DNA of 64,000 bases from Cohnella herbarum (GTDB lineage Bacteria > Bacillota > Bacilli > Paenibacillales > Paenibacillaceae), in NCBI RefSeq assembly GCF_012849095.1, contig NZ_CP051680.1, positions 4,619,501-4,683,500 of the forward strand, given 5' to 3'. Under the pieces are notes generated by a model. It saw only the letters and a program-made list of their open reading frames with translations. It had not been told where the DNA came from and ran no database searches. The position numbers and the translations under genes were made by a program. Numbering within the stretch: position 1 is the stretch's first letter; each line of letters opens with the position of its first letter. Shown here one piece after another: positions 26,005 to 35,207 of this stretch.

Positions 26005-27084
26005 TCACTTTAAGGCTATAACTTCATTTAATATATTAGTTAATTTGAGATATCCATTGGTATTCAAGTGATCGTAGTCGGCAAAGTAATTGTAATTAAA
26101 GTCAGAGCTATCATATAAATCGATCATTTGAAAATCAAACTGCTGCTGAATTCCCCAAACTATATTCTTAAACTCATCCGCTTTTTTATCACCAAATCCA
26201 ATTCGGTACTCCTTAAGCTGAGGACTGATAATAACTATAGGTTTTATCTCATTTTCACTAAGTAAAGATAAATACTTAGAAAGTATTTCGATGTTTTCCT
26301 CTACGGTTTCCTTATAACTCCTATTTGAATGTCTACGACCAAGTTCTTCCCTAGCTATCTCTAAATTTTGACCAACTCTAAAACAAGAAGTATCATCGAC
26401 TTCCTTCAACTGAAACAAAGATTTTAACTCATGAATTTCACGCATAAAGGTTTCACAATGTTGGTCTGCTAATATAAATCTATCTAAAGAATGTTCTTTA
26501 ATTTTATCTCGAATCAAATTCAATCTGCTGTATAAACCAACTAATGATCTCGATGGTTGGTTTATAAAATTACTTTTGAATAAATCATAATCAAAGCTAT
26601 AGTAGGCCAAACCGATAACTGCCGTCTTTGGTTTGAAATTATATTCTTTACAACGGTCCAGATAAGATTCCAGCCAACAGTAATCCATGAACAAATCTTG
26701 AGAAGGTGCAGCAAGATTTGCTGCGGGTTGTGCTAACTGATGGCTCAAGATTCCCTTAGCATACGAAAGTCCAGTAATTGTTGTTTTATAGAGTTCTTCG
26801 GGTATATTGTTATGCATTACAAAATCAACAGCCGGAAGAATCTTAAATTCCTCTACACCGAGCGTTACTAGCTGCTTACTTATCTCGGAAAAAGCTGAAC
26901 TAGCAACTAGAATATAATCATAATCTAGTTGAACAGCATGAAGCGGAGGAAGTACCTTCATGCCTTTATACAATTGTCCCGCCTGATAACTATCAGTATA
27001 AGCAACGATAATAACATCTTCCTTAAGATGATGAAGCACACGATTGCATCCACTTCCGATGCCATAAATAATAACTTTTTTCAT
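26005..27084 (-). CDS. Rossmann-like plus SGNH-like protein of the pse block
   Basis: 359 residues in two parts. Residues 1-90 form a small Rossmann-like module (KKVIIYGIGSGCNRVLHHL...VLPPLHAV...ILVASSAF) also seen in other island enzymes. Residues about 150-359 resemble an SGNH-type hydrolase or O-acyltransferase: AVIGLAYYSFDY near the start and a C-terminal DYDHLNTNGYLKL carrying a plausible Asp-His pair. A nucleophile Ser was not identified with confidence. It may add or remove O-acyl groups on the sugar (inference). Confidence 0.6.
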   Translation of the reverse strand: MKKVIIYGIGSGCNRVLHHLKEDVIIVAYTDSYQAGQLYKGMKVLPPLHAVQLDYDYILVASSAFSEISKQLVTLGVEEFKILPAVDFVMHNNIPEELYKTTITGLSYAKGILSHQLAQPAANLAAPSQDLFMDYCWLESYLDRCKEYNFKPKTAVIGLAYYSFDYDLFKSNFINQPSRSLVGLYSRLNLIRDKIKEHSLDRFILADQHCETFMREIHELKSLFQLKEVDDTSCFRVGQNLEIAREELGRRHSNRSYKETVEENIEILSKYLSLLSENEIKPIVIISPQLKEYRIGFGDKKADEFKNIVWGIQQQFDFQMIDLYDSSDFNYNYFADYDHLNTNGYLKLTNILNEVIALK

Positions 27085-27131
27085 ATCTTTCTTTAGACCT
27101 CATCGAGAAATAAAAAGCATATCCGTTTCTA

Positions 27132-28079
27132 CTAAATCAGATTGGTCATACGAATCCAATCTTCCGTTCTTCGAATTCCCTCTTCCAATGTGACTTCCGG
27201 ATTCCAACCAAGAAGGTGATTCGCTTTTTCATAGCTACATAGAAGCTTTTGGATCTCGCTTTGCGGGTGAATATGCTCAATATGAGCAATTCGGGCTTTA
27301 TCCCCGACGATGAGCTCCGCTAGATCATTAATTGTAATGTCGCGACCTAAACCCGCATTCACGATCTCACCGTTGACTTGATCGGAATACCCCGCTTCTA
27401 CGACGAAACGCGCGCAATCTTCCACATACAGCAAATCCCGGGTTTGCTTACCCTCGCCATAAATATTGAGAGTTTTGCCCGCCAGCTTGTTTTTGATGAA
27501 AATCGCGACTACCCCGCCCTCCCCGCCCGTCTTCTGGAACGGACCGTAGGTGTTGAAAGGCCGGATGACGACCGTCGGAAGCCCATAAGCGTAATAATAG
27601 GATAGCACCATGTTCTCTGCGGCAATCTTAGCGCCTGCGTAAGGAGAAGCAGGTTTAATCGGATGAGCTTCGGTAATGCCCGTATCATCGTTGCAACGGT
27701 CATAAACCATGCATGTGCTCATGAAGACGACTTTGACTCGATGCTTGCGACATTGCTCAAGAATATAGAACGTGCCGATCGTATCGTTATTAAAGGTCGT
27801 ACGGGGATTATCGATTGAATCCTGTACGTTGATTGACGCGCCTAGGTGATAACATATATCGAACGAATTCGTAGCAAATAGATCAGCTAATAAAGTCTCG
27901 TCCAGCAATGAACCATGTACGAAGGATTTAAGACCGGGATGGCTACTGAACTCTTCGATATTTACTTCGCGTCCGTTGGATAGATCATCAAGTATCCAGA
28001 CGGCATGCCCATCGTCTAGCAACCTCTTGACAACCCATCTTCCGATAAATCCGGCTCCGCCGGTGAGTAGGATGTTCAT
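27132..28079 (-). CDS. NAD-dependent sugar epimerase/dehydratase
   Basis: An extended SDR of 315 residues. The cofactor motif TGGAGFIG is at residues 6-13, an acidic NAD-selecting D-D follows (WILDDLSNG), and the catalytic groups are MSTCMVYD and YAGAK (Tyr-x3-Lys). NTYGPFQ and VNAGLG are typical of GalE-like and dTDP-glucose-dehydratase-like enzymes. It is not PseB, which is at 56331. Its substrate is unknown; placement among pse genes suggests a nucleotide sugar. Confidence 0.85.
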   Translation of the reverse strand: MNILLTGGAGFIGRWVVKRLLDDGHAVWILDDLSNGREVNIEEFSSHPGLKSFVHGSLLDETLLADLFATNSFDICYHLGASINVQDSIDNPRTTFNNDTIGTFYILEQCRKHRVKVVFMSTCMVYDRCNDDTGITEAHPIKPASPYAGAKIAAENMVLSYYYAYGLPTVVIRPFNTYGPFQKTGGEGGVVAIFIKNKLAGKTLNIYGEGKQTRDLLYVEDCARFVVEAGYSDQVNGEIVNAGLGRDITINDLAELIVGDKARIAHIEHIHPQSEIQKLLCSYEKANHLLGWNPEVTLEEGIRRTEDWIRMTNLI

Positions 28080-28139
28080 TAGCTAACCAACCTTTCGAAC
28101 TCTCATTTAGAATATATCAAATATATAGAAACACTTGTT

Positions 28140-28865
28140 CTAAATCGTGCCGTTATCTACATGTATAACCGTTCCCGTTATTGAACGCGACTTCTCCGAA
28201 AGCAAGAACAATACCGTATTTGCTACGCTTTCCACGTCCGTATCTCTTTTCAACGAAGTTCTTTTGTAAATACGATCCTTCTGTTCTGAAGTTAAAGAAG
28301 CGCTCATAGCCGTTTCCATGAATCCCGGAACTACGCAGTTGGATCGTATCCCCTTGCTGCCCCATTCCCTAGCAACATTAAGCGAAAATGCTTCTATTGC
28401 ACCTTTGCTAGCCGCATACATGCTCAATCCCTTGTATCCCGTATGCGCGCTTACAGACGAGATATGTACGATAGACCCTTCAACGTGATTTAGCAGCATA
28501 TCTCTTATTGCATACTTAGTTAGATTCATTGCGGAGAATACATTAACGTGAAACATTTTCTCCAATTGCTCCAAGTTCAGGTTGGAAACGATATCATCGT
28601 AAGCCGATGCCGAATTATTCACCAGTCCGTATATCGGTCCTATTTTGCGGATTTGCTGCATATACAACTGTTTGATTCCACTCGAGTCAGACAGATCGAA
28701 GGCTAGGCGTTTATATCTTTCGGGGTATTCTTCCATAAGCTTCTCGGACAGGTCCCCTGCCGATCGGCTGATCCCTATCACTCCATAGTCTGTTTCCGAG
28801 AGGATTTGGCTAACGGTCTTTTCCCCGAGCCCCTTGGAATCCCCCGTAACTATAATCCACTTCAT
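28140..28865 (-). CDS. SDR family oxidoreductase (FabG-like)
   Basis: A classical short-chain dehydrogenase of 241 residues: TGDSKGLGEKT cofactor loop near residue 7, NNSASAYDD, the catalytic Ser in HISSVSAHTG, and YAASKGA (Tyr-x3-Lys). Its start overlaps the stop of the acyl-activating gene by four bases (ATGA). Coupling to an ACP and acyl-activating enzyme suggests that it reduces a beta-ketoacyl or similar acyl group, for example to a 3-hydroxyacyl (inference). Confidence 0.85.
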   Translation of the reverse strand: MKWIIVTGDSKGLGEKTVSQILSETDYGVIGISRSAGDLSEKLMEEYPERYKRLAFDLSDSSGIKQLYMQQIRKIGPIYGLVNNSASAYDDIVSNLNLEQLEKMFHVNVFSAMNLTKYAIRDMLLNHVEGSIVHISSVSAHTGYKGLSMYAASKGAIEAFSLNVAREWGSKGIRSNCVVPGFMETAMSASLTSEQKDRIYKRTSLKRDTDVESVANTVLFLLSEKSRSITGTVIHVDNGTI

Positions 28866-30106
28866 TTTCTAGCCTTCTTTCCCGTTCTGGTAGTCAAAAT
28901 TTCTTCCACGAACGTAATGATCCGAGGCACTTTCCATTCCTGCAATTGTAGCGATGCTGCCTGTTTGATCGTTTTTTTGAGATCTTTCTCTTCAAGACCA
29001 TGTTCTTTCACGATATCCGCTACAAGAATCATGCCTGTTACGCTGTTTTCTTTGCCTTTCACCAGCGCTTCAACAACGCCCGGAACCTTCATCAATATGT
29101 TCTCGACTTCTATCGGATTTACTTTGTAACCGCCGACGTTAATAAGATCCGATTGACGCGATAGAAACTTGAAACTAAATCTATCAAGTTGCTCCACAAG
29201 GTCACCCGTATTAAACCATTCACCGTCCAATACCAAAGACTCTGATGCTCCCAACAGTGCCCGATGAATGAATAATTGGTTTTCTCTTATAGTTACAAAG
29301 GGACGAATCGATTCCGAGATATAGAATATATTGCCTCTAGCGACAAACAAGCTCCCCGCTTCCGTAGATGCATATATATTTCTAATTACAGCCCGAGGAA
29401 AGATTTGCTTGAATGCGCTCTCTAGAGCCGAATCATATTTTTCACCGCCGAATGCTATACTTCCTACGCTGGGATAGACTTGGTTATGAAAATAATGTAT
29501 AGCATTTCTATAAAACGTAGCCGTGGCCGAAATATGCGTAATTGAGTACTTCTCTAATAACTGAGGATAGTTCTTGGGTTGCTCGTCAAAAAAATAAATC
29601 ATCGTATTGCCGTTGAGCAGAGATTGGAAAAACACTTGCAATCCAGCCATATGGGTTGGGTTATAAGCAAACGCCCAGATAGCCCCATCAAACTTATCAT
29701 TTACTTTAATATTCCTAGTTAACGTATTGAAGGTATGGCTTACCTTCTTTGGTCGACCGCTTGTACCAGAGGTATATAAGGTCAAAGTCCACTTTTTATT
29801 TTGTTTTATCCGATGGAACAAATCGTTCCTATCCATAACTCTAAGCTGGAGATCCACTTCAACAGTGACTGATAACATTGCCTTCTCTATACCGATGTTT
29901 TCGAGCTCTTGTTCTGAGAAGTCTCCATCCAGTAGTTCAAGGGAATAATCGTATACCAGGCTATGGATGATCGATAAGAATATATCATACGGCTCGTTAT
30001 GTTCGATGTATAAGTAAGGGCTACAATGTCGTTTACTATTCAAATCCTCAATTAACTTGTTAAACGTATATTGATGCTCCCCGTGAACTAGAAAAATAGA
30101 TTCCAT
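28862..30106 (-). CDS. Acyl-activating (ANL superfamily) enzyme
   Basis: A 414-residue AMP-forming ligase. The phosphate-binding motif LYTSGTSGRPKKVSH is at about 113-127; later motifs are YASTEAGS, GEWFNTGDLVE, and NVGGYKVNPIEVE. The C-terminal catalytic-lysine motif is TRTGKKARK at the very end. It is shorter than most family members because the N-terminal part before the P-loop is reduced. The ACP gene is three bases upstream, so it probably adenylates a carboxylic acid and loads it onto that carrier. Confidence 0.85.
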   Translation of the reverse strand: MESIFLVHGEHQYTFNKLIEDLNSKRHCSPYLYIEHNEPYDIFLSIIHSLVYDYSLELLDGDFSEQELENIGIEKAMLSVTVEVDLQLRVMDRNDLFHRIKQNKKWTLTLYTSGTSGRPKKVSHTFNTLTRNIKVNDKFDGAIWAFAYNPTHMAGLQVFFQSLLNGNTMIYFFDEQPKNYPQLLEKYSITHISATATFYRNAIHYFHNQVYPSVGSIAFGGEKYDSALESAFKQIFPRAVIRNIYASTEAGSLFVARGNIFYISESIRPFVTIRENQLFIHRALLGASESLVLDGEWFNTGDLVEQLDRFSFKFLSRQSDLINVGGYKVNPIEVENILMKVPGVVEALVKGKENSVTGMILVADIVKEHGLEEKDLKKTIKQAASLQLQEWKVPRIITFVEEILTTRTGKKARK

Positions 30107-30109
30107 AGG

Positions 30110-30322
30110 TTATTTCCCTTCAATCTGCGAAATGATCTCCCCGATCGTCTGTACAATGACGTTCTCGAAAATATCGACTTCAAACTCTGCTTCGATCCGA
30201 ACCGTTAACTCGGCTAACATAAGAGAATCCATGTTTAAGTCGTCTCTTAAATGCATTGAACTTTCTATGCTGCTTATTTGTTGTCTGCCGGACTCCTCGA
30301 ACATTTCATTTATAATTTTCAA
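30110..30322 (-). CDS. Acyl carrier protein
   Basis: 70 residues of the four-helix ACP fold. The phosphopantetheine serine is Ser33 in DDLNMDSLMLAEL, and helix IV ends GEIISQIEGK. The first canonical start is TTG at 30322. However, an AGGAGG at 30343-30348 is 20 bases from it and only eight bases from an in-frame ATT at 30332-30334, which would add four residues. The true start may therefore be the ATT. A dedicated ACP here, with an ANL ligase beside it, points to acyl transfer onto a sugar or protein rather than bulk fatty-acid synthesis. Confidence 0.88.
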   Translation of the reverse strand: MKIINEMFEESGRQQISSIESSMHLRDDLNMDSLMLAELTVRIEAEFEVDIFENVIVQTIGEIISQIEGK

Positions 30323-30357
30323 TAATCGGTTAATCGCAATCGCCTCCTGATGTTCAT

Positions 30358-30897
30358 CTATTCCTCAAACCGGCCTTTATAATTCTTGAATAGCTTTGAC
30401 TTCAGTTCCCACTGTGACTTAGTTAGCTCCATAACATAAACATCATGAAACCTTTGATACTTAAACACATGTTGTTGATAAACGCCAACATCTCGATATC
30501 CATGCAGCTTATGGATTTTCATGATGTTCTCGTTTCCTTCCATCACTTCAGCCGTAATTTTATTAAAATTCAGTTCATAAAATATATAATTATATAAGTA
30601 AGGGGGAATAATCCCCCCATATATTCCGTATTGCTCGTCTCCGATGTAGTAACCCCAGCTAGTCCTTTTATTCTTTTGGTCGATTCCGTTCAACGAAATT
30701 AAACCTACCAAAAGACCTTTAATTGATATAACCCAATACTTTTCCGAGTTTGATTGGGAAATTGTCTCATACCACTTTATCTGATTTTCTAAATTATACT
30801 CGATATCATTGTACATATATTGAGTGACAGCAGCTTTCGTTCTCCAACCTAGCACTTGTTCAAGGTGACATTCTTGCAACTTGACAAATTCTATCAT
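30358..30897 (-). CDS. pseH: PseH-like sugar N-acetyltransferase (GNAT)
   Basis: 179 residues from the ATG at 30897, which follows GGAGG; the longer TTG frame starts inside the ribosome binding site. The GNAT fold resembles PseH, which N-acetylates the 4-amino group of the pseudaminic acid precursor: WRTKAAVTQYMYNDIEY near the N-terminus, WGYYIGDEQYGIYGGIIPPYL, and a C-terminal MKIHKLHGYRDVGVYQQHVF. Next to an ACP, it might accept acyl-ACP rather than acetyl-CoA (inference). Confidence 0.8.
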   Translation of the reverse strand: MIEFVKLQECHLEQVLGWRTKAAVTQYMYNDIEYNLENQIKWYETISQSNSEKYWVISIKGLLVGLISLNGIDQKNKRTSWGYYIGDEQYGIYGGIIPPYLYNYIFYELNFNKITAEVMEGNENIMKIHKLHGYRDVGVYQQHVFKYQRFHDVYVMELTKSQWELKSKLFKNYKGRFEE

Positions 30898-30928
30898 GAC
30901 ATCCTCCAACTAATGGCTTAAATCGGAT

Positions 30929-31729
30929 TTAAAATGCTTTAACCAAGTTCGGAGCATCCGGTGCGAACTCCCCGTTCAAATACCGATCTACGATATCATT
31001 GTCGAAGGTGTTGTAAATTAATCTGAGATGCTGCGGCATCCAATCCGCGGACATGAATAACTTGCCGTTGCTTCTCTGCGGAACTGCTACGATCTTCTGA
31101 TTATTGCGAACAAGCTTGAGGATATGGATCAGATCCTCCGCGACTTGCTTTACAGCATTGCAAGCCACATCATGTATTCCTTCCCCTTGGCTTAATTGAG
31201 GTACTGAATGATGAATAATGGATCCACCGTCCAGCTTCGAGGTTAGATGATGGATAGTCATCCCCGCCCAGTTCGGCTTCAGGAAATAAAAAGGCCAGAA
31301 CAGCGTCGTGTTGCCTCTATACCATGGGGAAAGACCTCCGTGGATGTTCCATGCGCGTTCGGGCAAAGCGGCCAGCATGTCGTCATTCAGCTTATGAATG
31401 CCATAACTGAGAACGGTTTCCGAATACATAGAGCCAACCCACTGAGCCGTCTCCAGACTATTCAATTGATCAATGGTTACTTGTTTAATAGGAATTCCCT
31501 TAAAGTAATCGAGCTTAATCACGCCAAATGATCTCTGCTCGGAAAGATCACGATCATGGAAATGCCTGATGAAGTTATTTCTATCTATTTCAGGCCAGCT
31601 TAAAGACGGACTTGGCACAAAATCCTCACGCTTCTCGACGAGTAATCCGCAAAGAAGGCCTTCGTCGTATAATCTCTTAGCGATATGCAAGTGCCTAGGG
31701 TGTGAGCCGGTCATGAAAATCGTAGTCAT
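30929..31729 (-). CDS. Formyltransferase-family protein
   Basis: 266 residues related to 10-formyl-tetrahydrofolate-dependent formyltransferases. The catalytic Asn-His pair is in WNIHGGLSPWYRG and the Asp in LDGGSIIHH. In surface-sugar loci this family makes N-formylamino sugars. Here it could formylate an amino group of the nonulosonate or of a perosamine-like sugar. The start overlaps the preceding stop by four bases (ATGA). Confidence 0.82.
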   Translation of the reverse strand: MTTIFMTGSHPRHLHIAKRLYDEGLLCGLLVEKREDFVPSPSLSWPEIDRNNFIRHFHDRDLSEQRSFGVIKLDYFKGIPIKQVTIDQLNSLETAQWVGSMYSETVLSYGIHKLNDDMLAALPERAWNIHGGLSPWYRGNTTLFWPFYFLKPNWAGMTIHHLTSKLDGGSIIHHSVPQLSQGEGIHDVACNAVKQVAEDLIHILKLVRNNQKIVAVPQRSNGKLFMSADWMPQHLRLIYNTFDNDIVDRYLNGEFAPDAPNLVKAF

Positions 31730-33072
31730 AATGAAACCCCCTTCTCAAAATATGGCCCATCGATTATCCCTTTTTGTGATAATAACTTAACATAGGGGAG
31801 GAGGCTTTCAATGCTGCATCGACATAGGTCAGCAATTTCAGTTAATAAGTGCTCTCCGTCCGCATAGTTAAGAAAGGTTAAGGTTCGATTTAACTGAACT
31901 CGATTATCTTCTATTTGATTATTCGATCGTACAAATGTCGTAGATGAGTTCATATCTGGGTACAAACCATGCTTATCTAGCTTTACCTCTCCATAAGGGA
32001 AACGATTAATGTAATATCCTTCTGCTTCATTCGCAAGGAGTATTTTTTCCAAGTCGTCCACGCTGTGCTGAAGAGCTTCAATTGTCATGGTTTCCTTAGT
32101 ATCTAGCGAATTATGATAGCCAGGATATGCTCCATAAACCATTCGCGACATTTGCCCTACAGGAAGATTAAACCCCGGAGAGCAATATTGGCGTTCGTCT
32201 GATCCATGTTCAGGCGTAAAATGACGTGTGTTGCCTTGGAGAGACTCTTGGGCAAGCATTTGCTTCCATATCCTGTCAATTGGGTTGAATCCCGATCGGG
32301 AAAGCTTATAACTTAATGATTTTTCTCCACCCAGACACGTTAAAACAAGCCCAGCATGCAAGTTCTGCTTTAAGTGGTCTCCAAAACGATGTAAGTACGA
32401 AATACTCCCAATCGTTTCGGGTAAAAAGACAAATCGGTAAGTAAACCTGCGTTGTTGCCATTGTGCTATCCGCTTATACAGAAATGTTGCAACGAGAGGT
32501 CCACTTAGTTCATTATTGGCCAAAGAAGGATGACAAATATAGCTACTGATGAGCACCTCACGATCGCTCTTCCCAGGCAAAACAGAGTGTCCATAGTTCA
32601 GCTCACCTTGAATAAATGAACTATCGATAAATGCCTCATATTCGCCTTCCGGCAATGCTTCCAGCACTTCATGAGAAATACAAAACCCCCATCTTCTCTT
32701 GTAGTAAGAAGTCACATAAGGGATAGCCTTCGGAAGATGTGGAACGGTATACAAGTGCTTTTTCATTTCATCCAGAGACAACTTAACATGTATGGGTTCG
32801 CTATAGTTGACAATGTGTAAATTGGATACCTTAAAATCAGCAATCACATTGCCATGAGGATCCTTTAACCAAGCATCGCGGATAACCCACTCTTGCGGGA
32901 TTTCCCAATCAAATACCCGAGTACCTGTGGGTACGGCAAAATTCTCAAGCGGGAGATGCTCTGTTAGCAATGAAAGGGTCTCACGGAGCCCTTCCCCCGT
33001 GATGCTTCGGCATATCGGAAATAAACTGTCGAACAATTGATCCATTTGTTGGAGTTCATGATTTTTGTCCAT
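31726..33072 (-). CDS. Aminopeptidase-like protein (DUF4910/DUF2172 type)
   Basis: 448 residues. The central part carries a zinc-peptidase-like core (ISSYICHPSLANNELSGP; FLPETIGSISYL; HSLDTKETM with GYHNSLD). It is followed by a small C-terminal winged-helix-like domain (LLTEIADLCRCSIESLLPYVKLLSQKGII). The N-terminal CRSITGEGLRETL block is characteristic. Members occur in polysaccharide and nonulosonate loci, but their substrate is not established. It may remove an amide group from a sugar intermediate (inference). Confidence 0.78.
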   Translation of the reverse strand: MDKNHELQQMDQLFDSLFPICRSITGEGLRETLSLLTEHLPLENFAVPTGTRVFDWEIPQEWVIRDAWLKDPHGNVIADFKVSNLHIVNYSEPIHVKLSLDEMKKHLYTVPHLPKAIPYVTSYYKRRWGFCISHEVLEALPEGEYEAFIDSSFIQGELNYGHSVLPGKSDREVLISSYICHPSLANNELSGPLVATFLYKRIAQWQQRRFTYRFVFLPETIGSISYLHRFGDHLKQNLHAGLVLTCLGGEKSLSYKLSRSGFNPIDRIWKQMLAQESLQGNTRHFTPEHGSDERQYCSPGFNLPVGQMSRMVYGAYPGYHNSLDTKETMTIEALQHSVDDLEKILLANEAEGYYINRFPYGEVKLDKHGLYPDMNSSTTFVRSNNQIEDNRVQLNRTLTFLNYADGEHLLTEIADLCRCSIESLLPYVKLLSQKGIIDGPYFEKGVSL

Positions 33073-33079
33073 GTTCGGT

Positions 33080-34132
33080 TTAGAGCAACTCCCAAGAAAG
33101 AGGAGTTCCTTTCTTAATATCTTCTTTCGCGGATTTACCTAGAATTCGTTCCAAGTACTTGGTAGGAAGACCAAGCCCGGGACGAATCGCCCGAACGTTC
33201 TGTTCGTTAAATATATCCCCAGCCTTCATATTTTCAGCAATATATAAGGAACGTCTATATTTCAAAGAGTTTTTTTCCGCACCCGTAGCGCCATAAGAAA
33301 TACGTCCAAGCGATTGCCATGCTCTTTCGGTCTCTATCGCAAGAGATCGAAATTCCTGCGGCTCCAATGAAAAGGTGGAATCCACTCCCCCATCTGCCCT
33401 GGAGAACGTGAAGTGCTTCTCGATCACGCTTGCACCCAAAACAACGCTAGCAACAGCCGCGCCAACTCCCATCGTGTGGTCGGATAGACCGACTTGGCAT
33501 TGAAAGAGTTGTTCCATATGGGGAATAGTTGCCAGATTCGAATTGACGGGACTGGATGGGTAAGTGCTTGTACATTTTAACAAAATAAGGTTTGTACACC
33601 CTGCCTCCCGAGCAGTAATCACGGTTTCATGAAGTTCTGAAATGGAAGCCATCCCCGTAGAAATAATAAGCGGCTTCCCAGTTGACGCAGCTTTCCGGAT
33701 CAATGGTAGATCCGTATTCTCGAATGAGGCGATTTTATACGCAGGAACATCTAAAGATTCTAAAAAATTGACTGCACTCGCGTCGAACGGAGTACTGAAA
33801 GCGAGTATTCCACGTTCTTTGCAGCGATCAAAGATTGGTTTGTGCCACTCCCAAGGGGTATACGCTTCCTCATATAGCTTATACAAAGAAGTTCCTTCCC
33901 ATATGTTATTCGAGTCCGAAATAAAGAAATCGCCTTCGTGAACGTCCAATGTCATCGTGCTTGCTGTATATGTCTGAAGCTTGAGCGCATCGGCTCCTGC
34001 ATCAGCCGCAGCGTCGACGATTGCCAGTGCACGATCCAAAGATTGGTTGTGATTGCCTGACATTTCAGCAATGAGAAACGGCTTATGGCCTTTACCTATT
34101 AAACGGCCTGCAATCGCGATGTCTTGAATCAC
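33080..34132 (-). CDS. pseI: Pseudaminic acid synthase
   Basis: Condenses the 6-deoxy-altrose diacetamido sugar with phosphoenolpyruvate to give pseudaminic acid. 350 residues. The NeuB-type TIM barrel (about 10-275) has FLIAEMSGNHNQ and ADALKLQTYTAS; the C-terminal SAF (antifreeze-like) domain contains RSLYIAENMKAGDIF and LGKSAKEDI. The GTG start follows GGAGGAAATTTAAA, with the pseG stop in between. Confidence 0.94.
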   Translation of the reverse strand: MIQDIAIAGRLIGKGHKPFLIAEMSGNHNQSLDRALAIVDAAADAGADALKLQTYTASTMTLDVHEGDFFISDSNNIWEGTSLYKLYEEAYTPWEWHKPIFDRCKERGILAFSTPFDASAVNFLESLDVPAYKIASFENTDLPLIRKAASTGKPLIISTGMASISELHETVITAREAGCTNLILLKCTSTYPSSPVNSNLATIPHMEQLFQCQVGLSDHTMGVGAAVASVVLGASVIEKHFTFSRADGGVDSTFSLEPQEFRSLAIETERAWQSLGRISYGATGAEKNSLKYRRSLYIAENMKAGDIFNEQNVRAIRPGLGLPTKYLERILGKSAKEDIKKGTPLSWELL

Positions 34133-34133
34133 T

Positions 34134-35207
34134 TTAAATTTCCTCCAATAGAGCTTCTAACACCCTGTTATATGCGGCTTCTGGCTGGCTTTCCATTAAT
34201 GTAAGCCCGTTTAATCCCAACTTTAGCAGATCTTCAGGGATAGCAAGGGCATTAGATAATATATCGGCATAATGACCCGAATTTATTTGTTCATGCCATC
34301 CCATATTCCAGATGCAACCCGATGATTCTGCAAAACGTACGCCATCTCTTTGGTTATCCGCCACGATTGTTACGGCTGAAGGCAACCCAAGATAGCAACG
34401 CTCCCACATGGCGACTCCTCCTGATCCTAAGGCGAAGTCCGCTTGAGAGATGAAATCGTCCATGTTTTCCACTTGGACATGCAATTTGACATTGGGCATC
34501 TTTATGCAACTTTGCTCTAGCTCAAAGCGATTAGTATTAATTTGACCAATAATAATATCAACCCGCATGAAATTCAGGTCTATACCATAAAGCGCATCTA
34601 AGACCTTTGCTGTCTCATTCGTTGGGTCGCTCCCACCAAAAAAAACCAAAATTCTATTAACTTTGCCGTTTCTCTTCCTAAGTTTACGCCTTGACTCGTA
34701 AAAGGAAGGTTTAAGCAATAGATACTTCGGTCCCAAGAGTTGTATGCACTTCTCCGGAACTAGACCTGCATAACGCTTTTTGGTAATATCACTAATATTT
34801 TGATCCAATAACATATCTCCAATATGGGGGCGATCGGCTAGATCATCGATTATCAGCATGCGACCGACAATCGGTTTTATAACGCTTTCCCATTTCTCGT
34901 CTATGCCGTAATGATCCACAATAAACCAATCTGGTGGATTTAAGAAGCTTGTTATGATTTGTTTGGTAAACTCGGCGTCACTAGATACATTCGCGAAGTC
35001 TATAGGAGCTTCCGCTAGTATTCGGTATACTTGAAACCCACGAGATTCGATGTAGTCAGCCATATTGCCCTCTGTCATTCGACATATAAATACGACTTTG
35101 AATCCCGCACACCTCAAGCCATCTGCAATAATTAGACACCTCATTACATGACCGGTTCCTATTGCAAGAGAAGCATCCGCTCTTATGACTGCTATTCTTC
35201 TGTTCAC
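34134..35207 (-). CDS. pseG: UDP-2,4-diacetamido-trideoxy-altrose hydrolase
   Basis: Removes UDP from the pathway intermediate. 357 residues with a GT-B-like fold. The N-terminal motif LAIGTGHVMRCL contains the proposed catalytic His, and the nucleotide-binding C-terminal half has GSGGVAMWERCYLGLPS. The GTG start overlaps the pseF stop by four bases (GTGA). Confidence 0.93.
   Translation of the reverse strand: MNRRIAVIRADASLAIGTGHVMRCLIIADGLRCAGFKVVFICRMTEGNMADYIESRGFQVYRILAEAPIDFANVSSDAEFTKQIITSFLNPPDWFIVDHYGIDEKWESVIKPIVGRMLIIDDLADRPHIGDMLLDQNISDITKKRYAGLVPEKCIQLLGPKYLLLKPSFYESRRKLRKRNGKVNRILVFFGGSDPTNETAKVLDALYGIDLNFMRVDIIIGQINTNRFELEQSCIKMPNVKLHVQVENMDDFISQADFALGSGGVAMWERCYLGLPSAVTIVADNQRDGVRFAESSGCIWNMGWHEQINSGHYADILSNALAIPEDLLKLGLNGLTLMESQPEAAYNRVLEALLEEI

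Noticed and set aside
27132..28079. Assignment of this epimerase as PseB
   Set aside because: It lacks the FSRDE and TDKA hallmarks, which are present in the gene at 56331.
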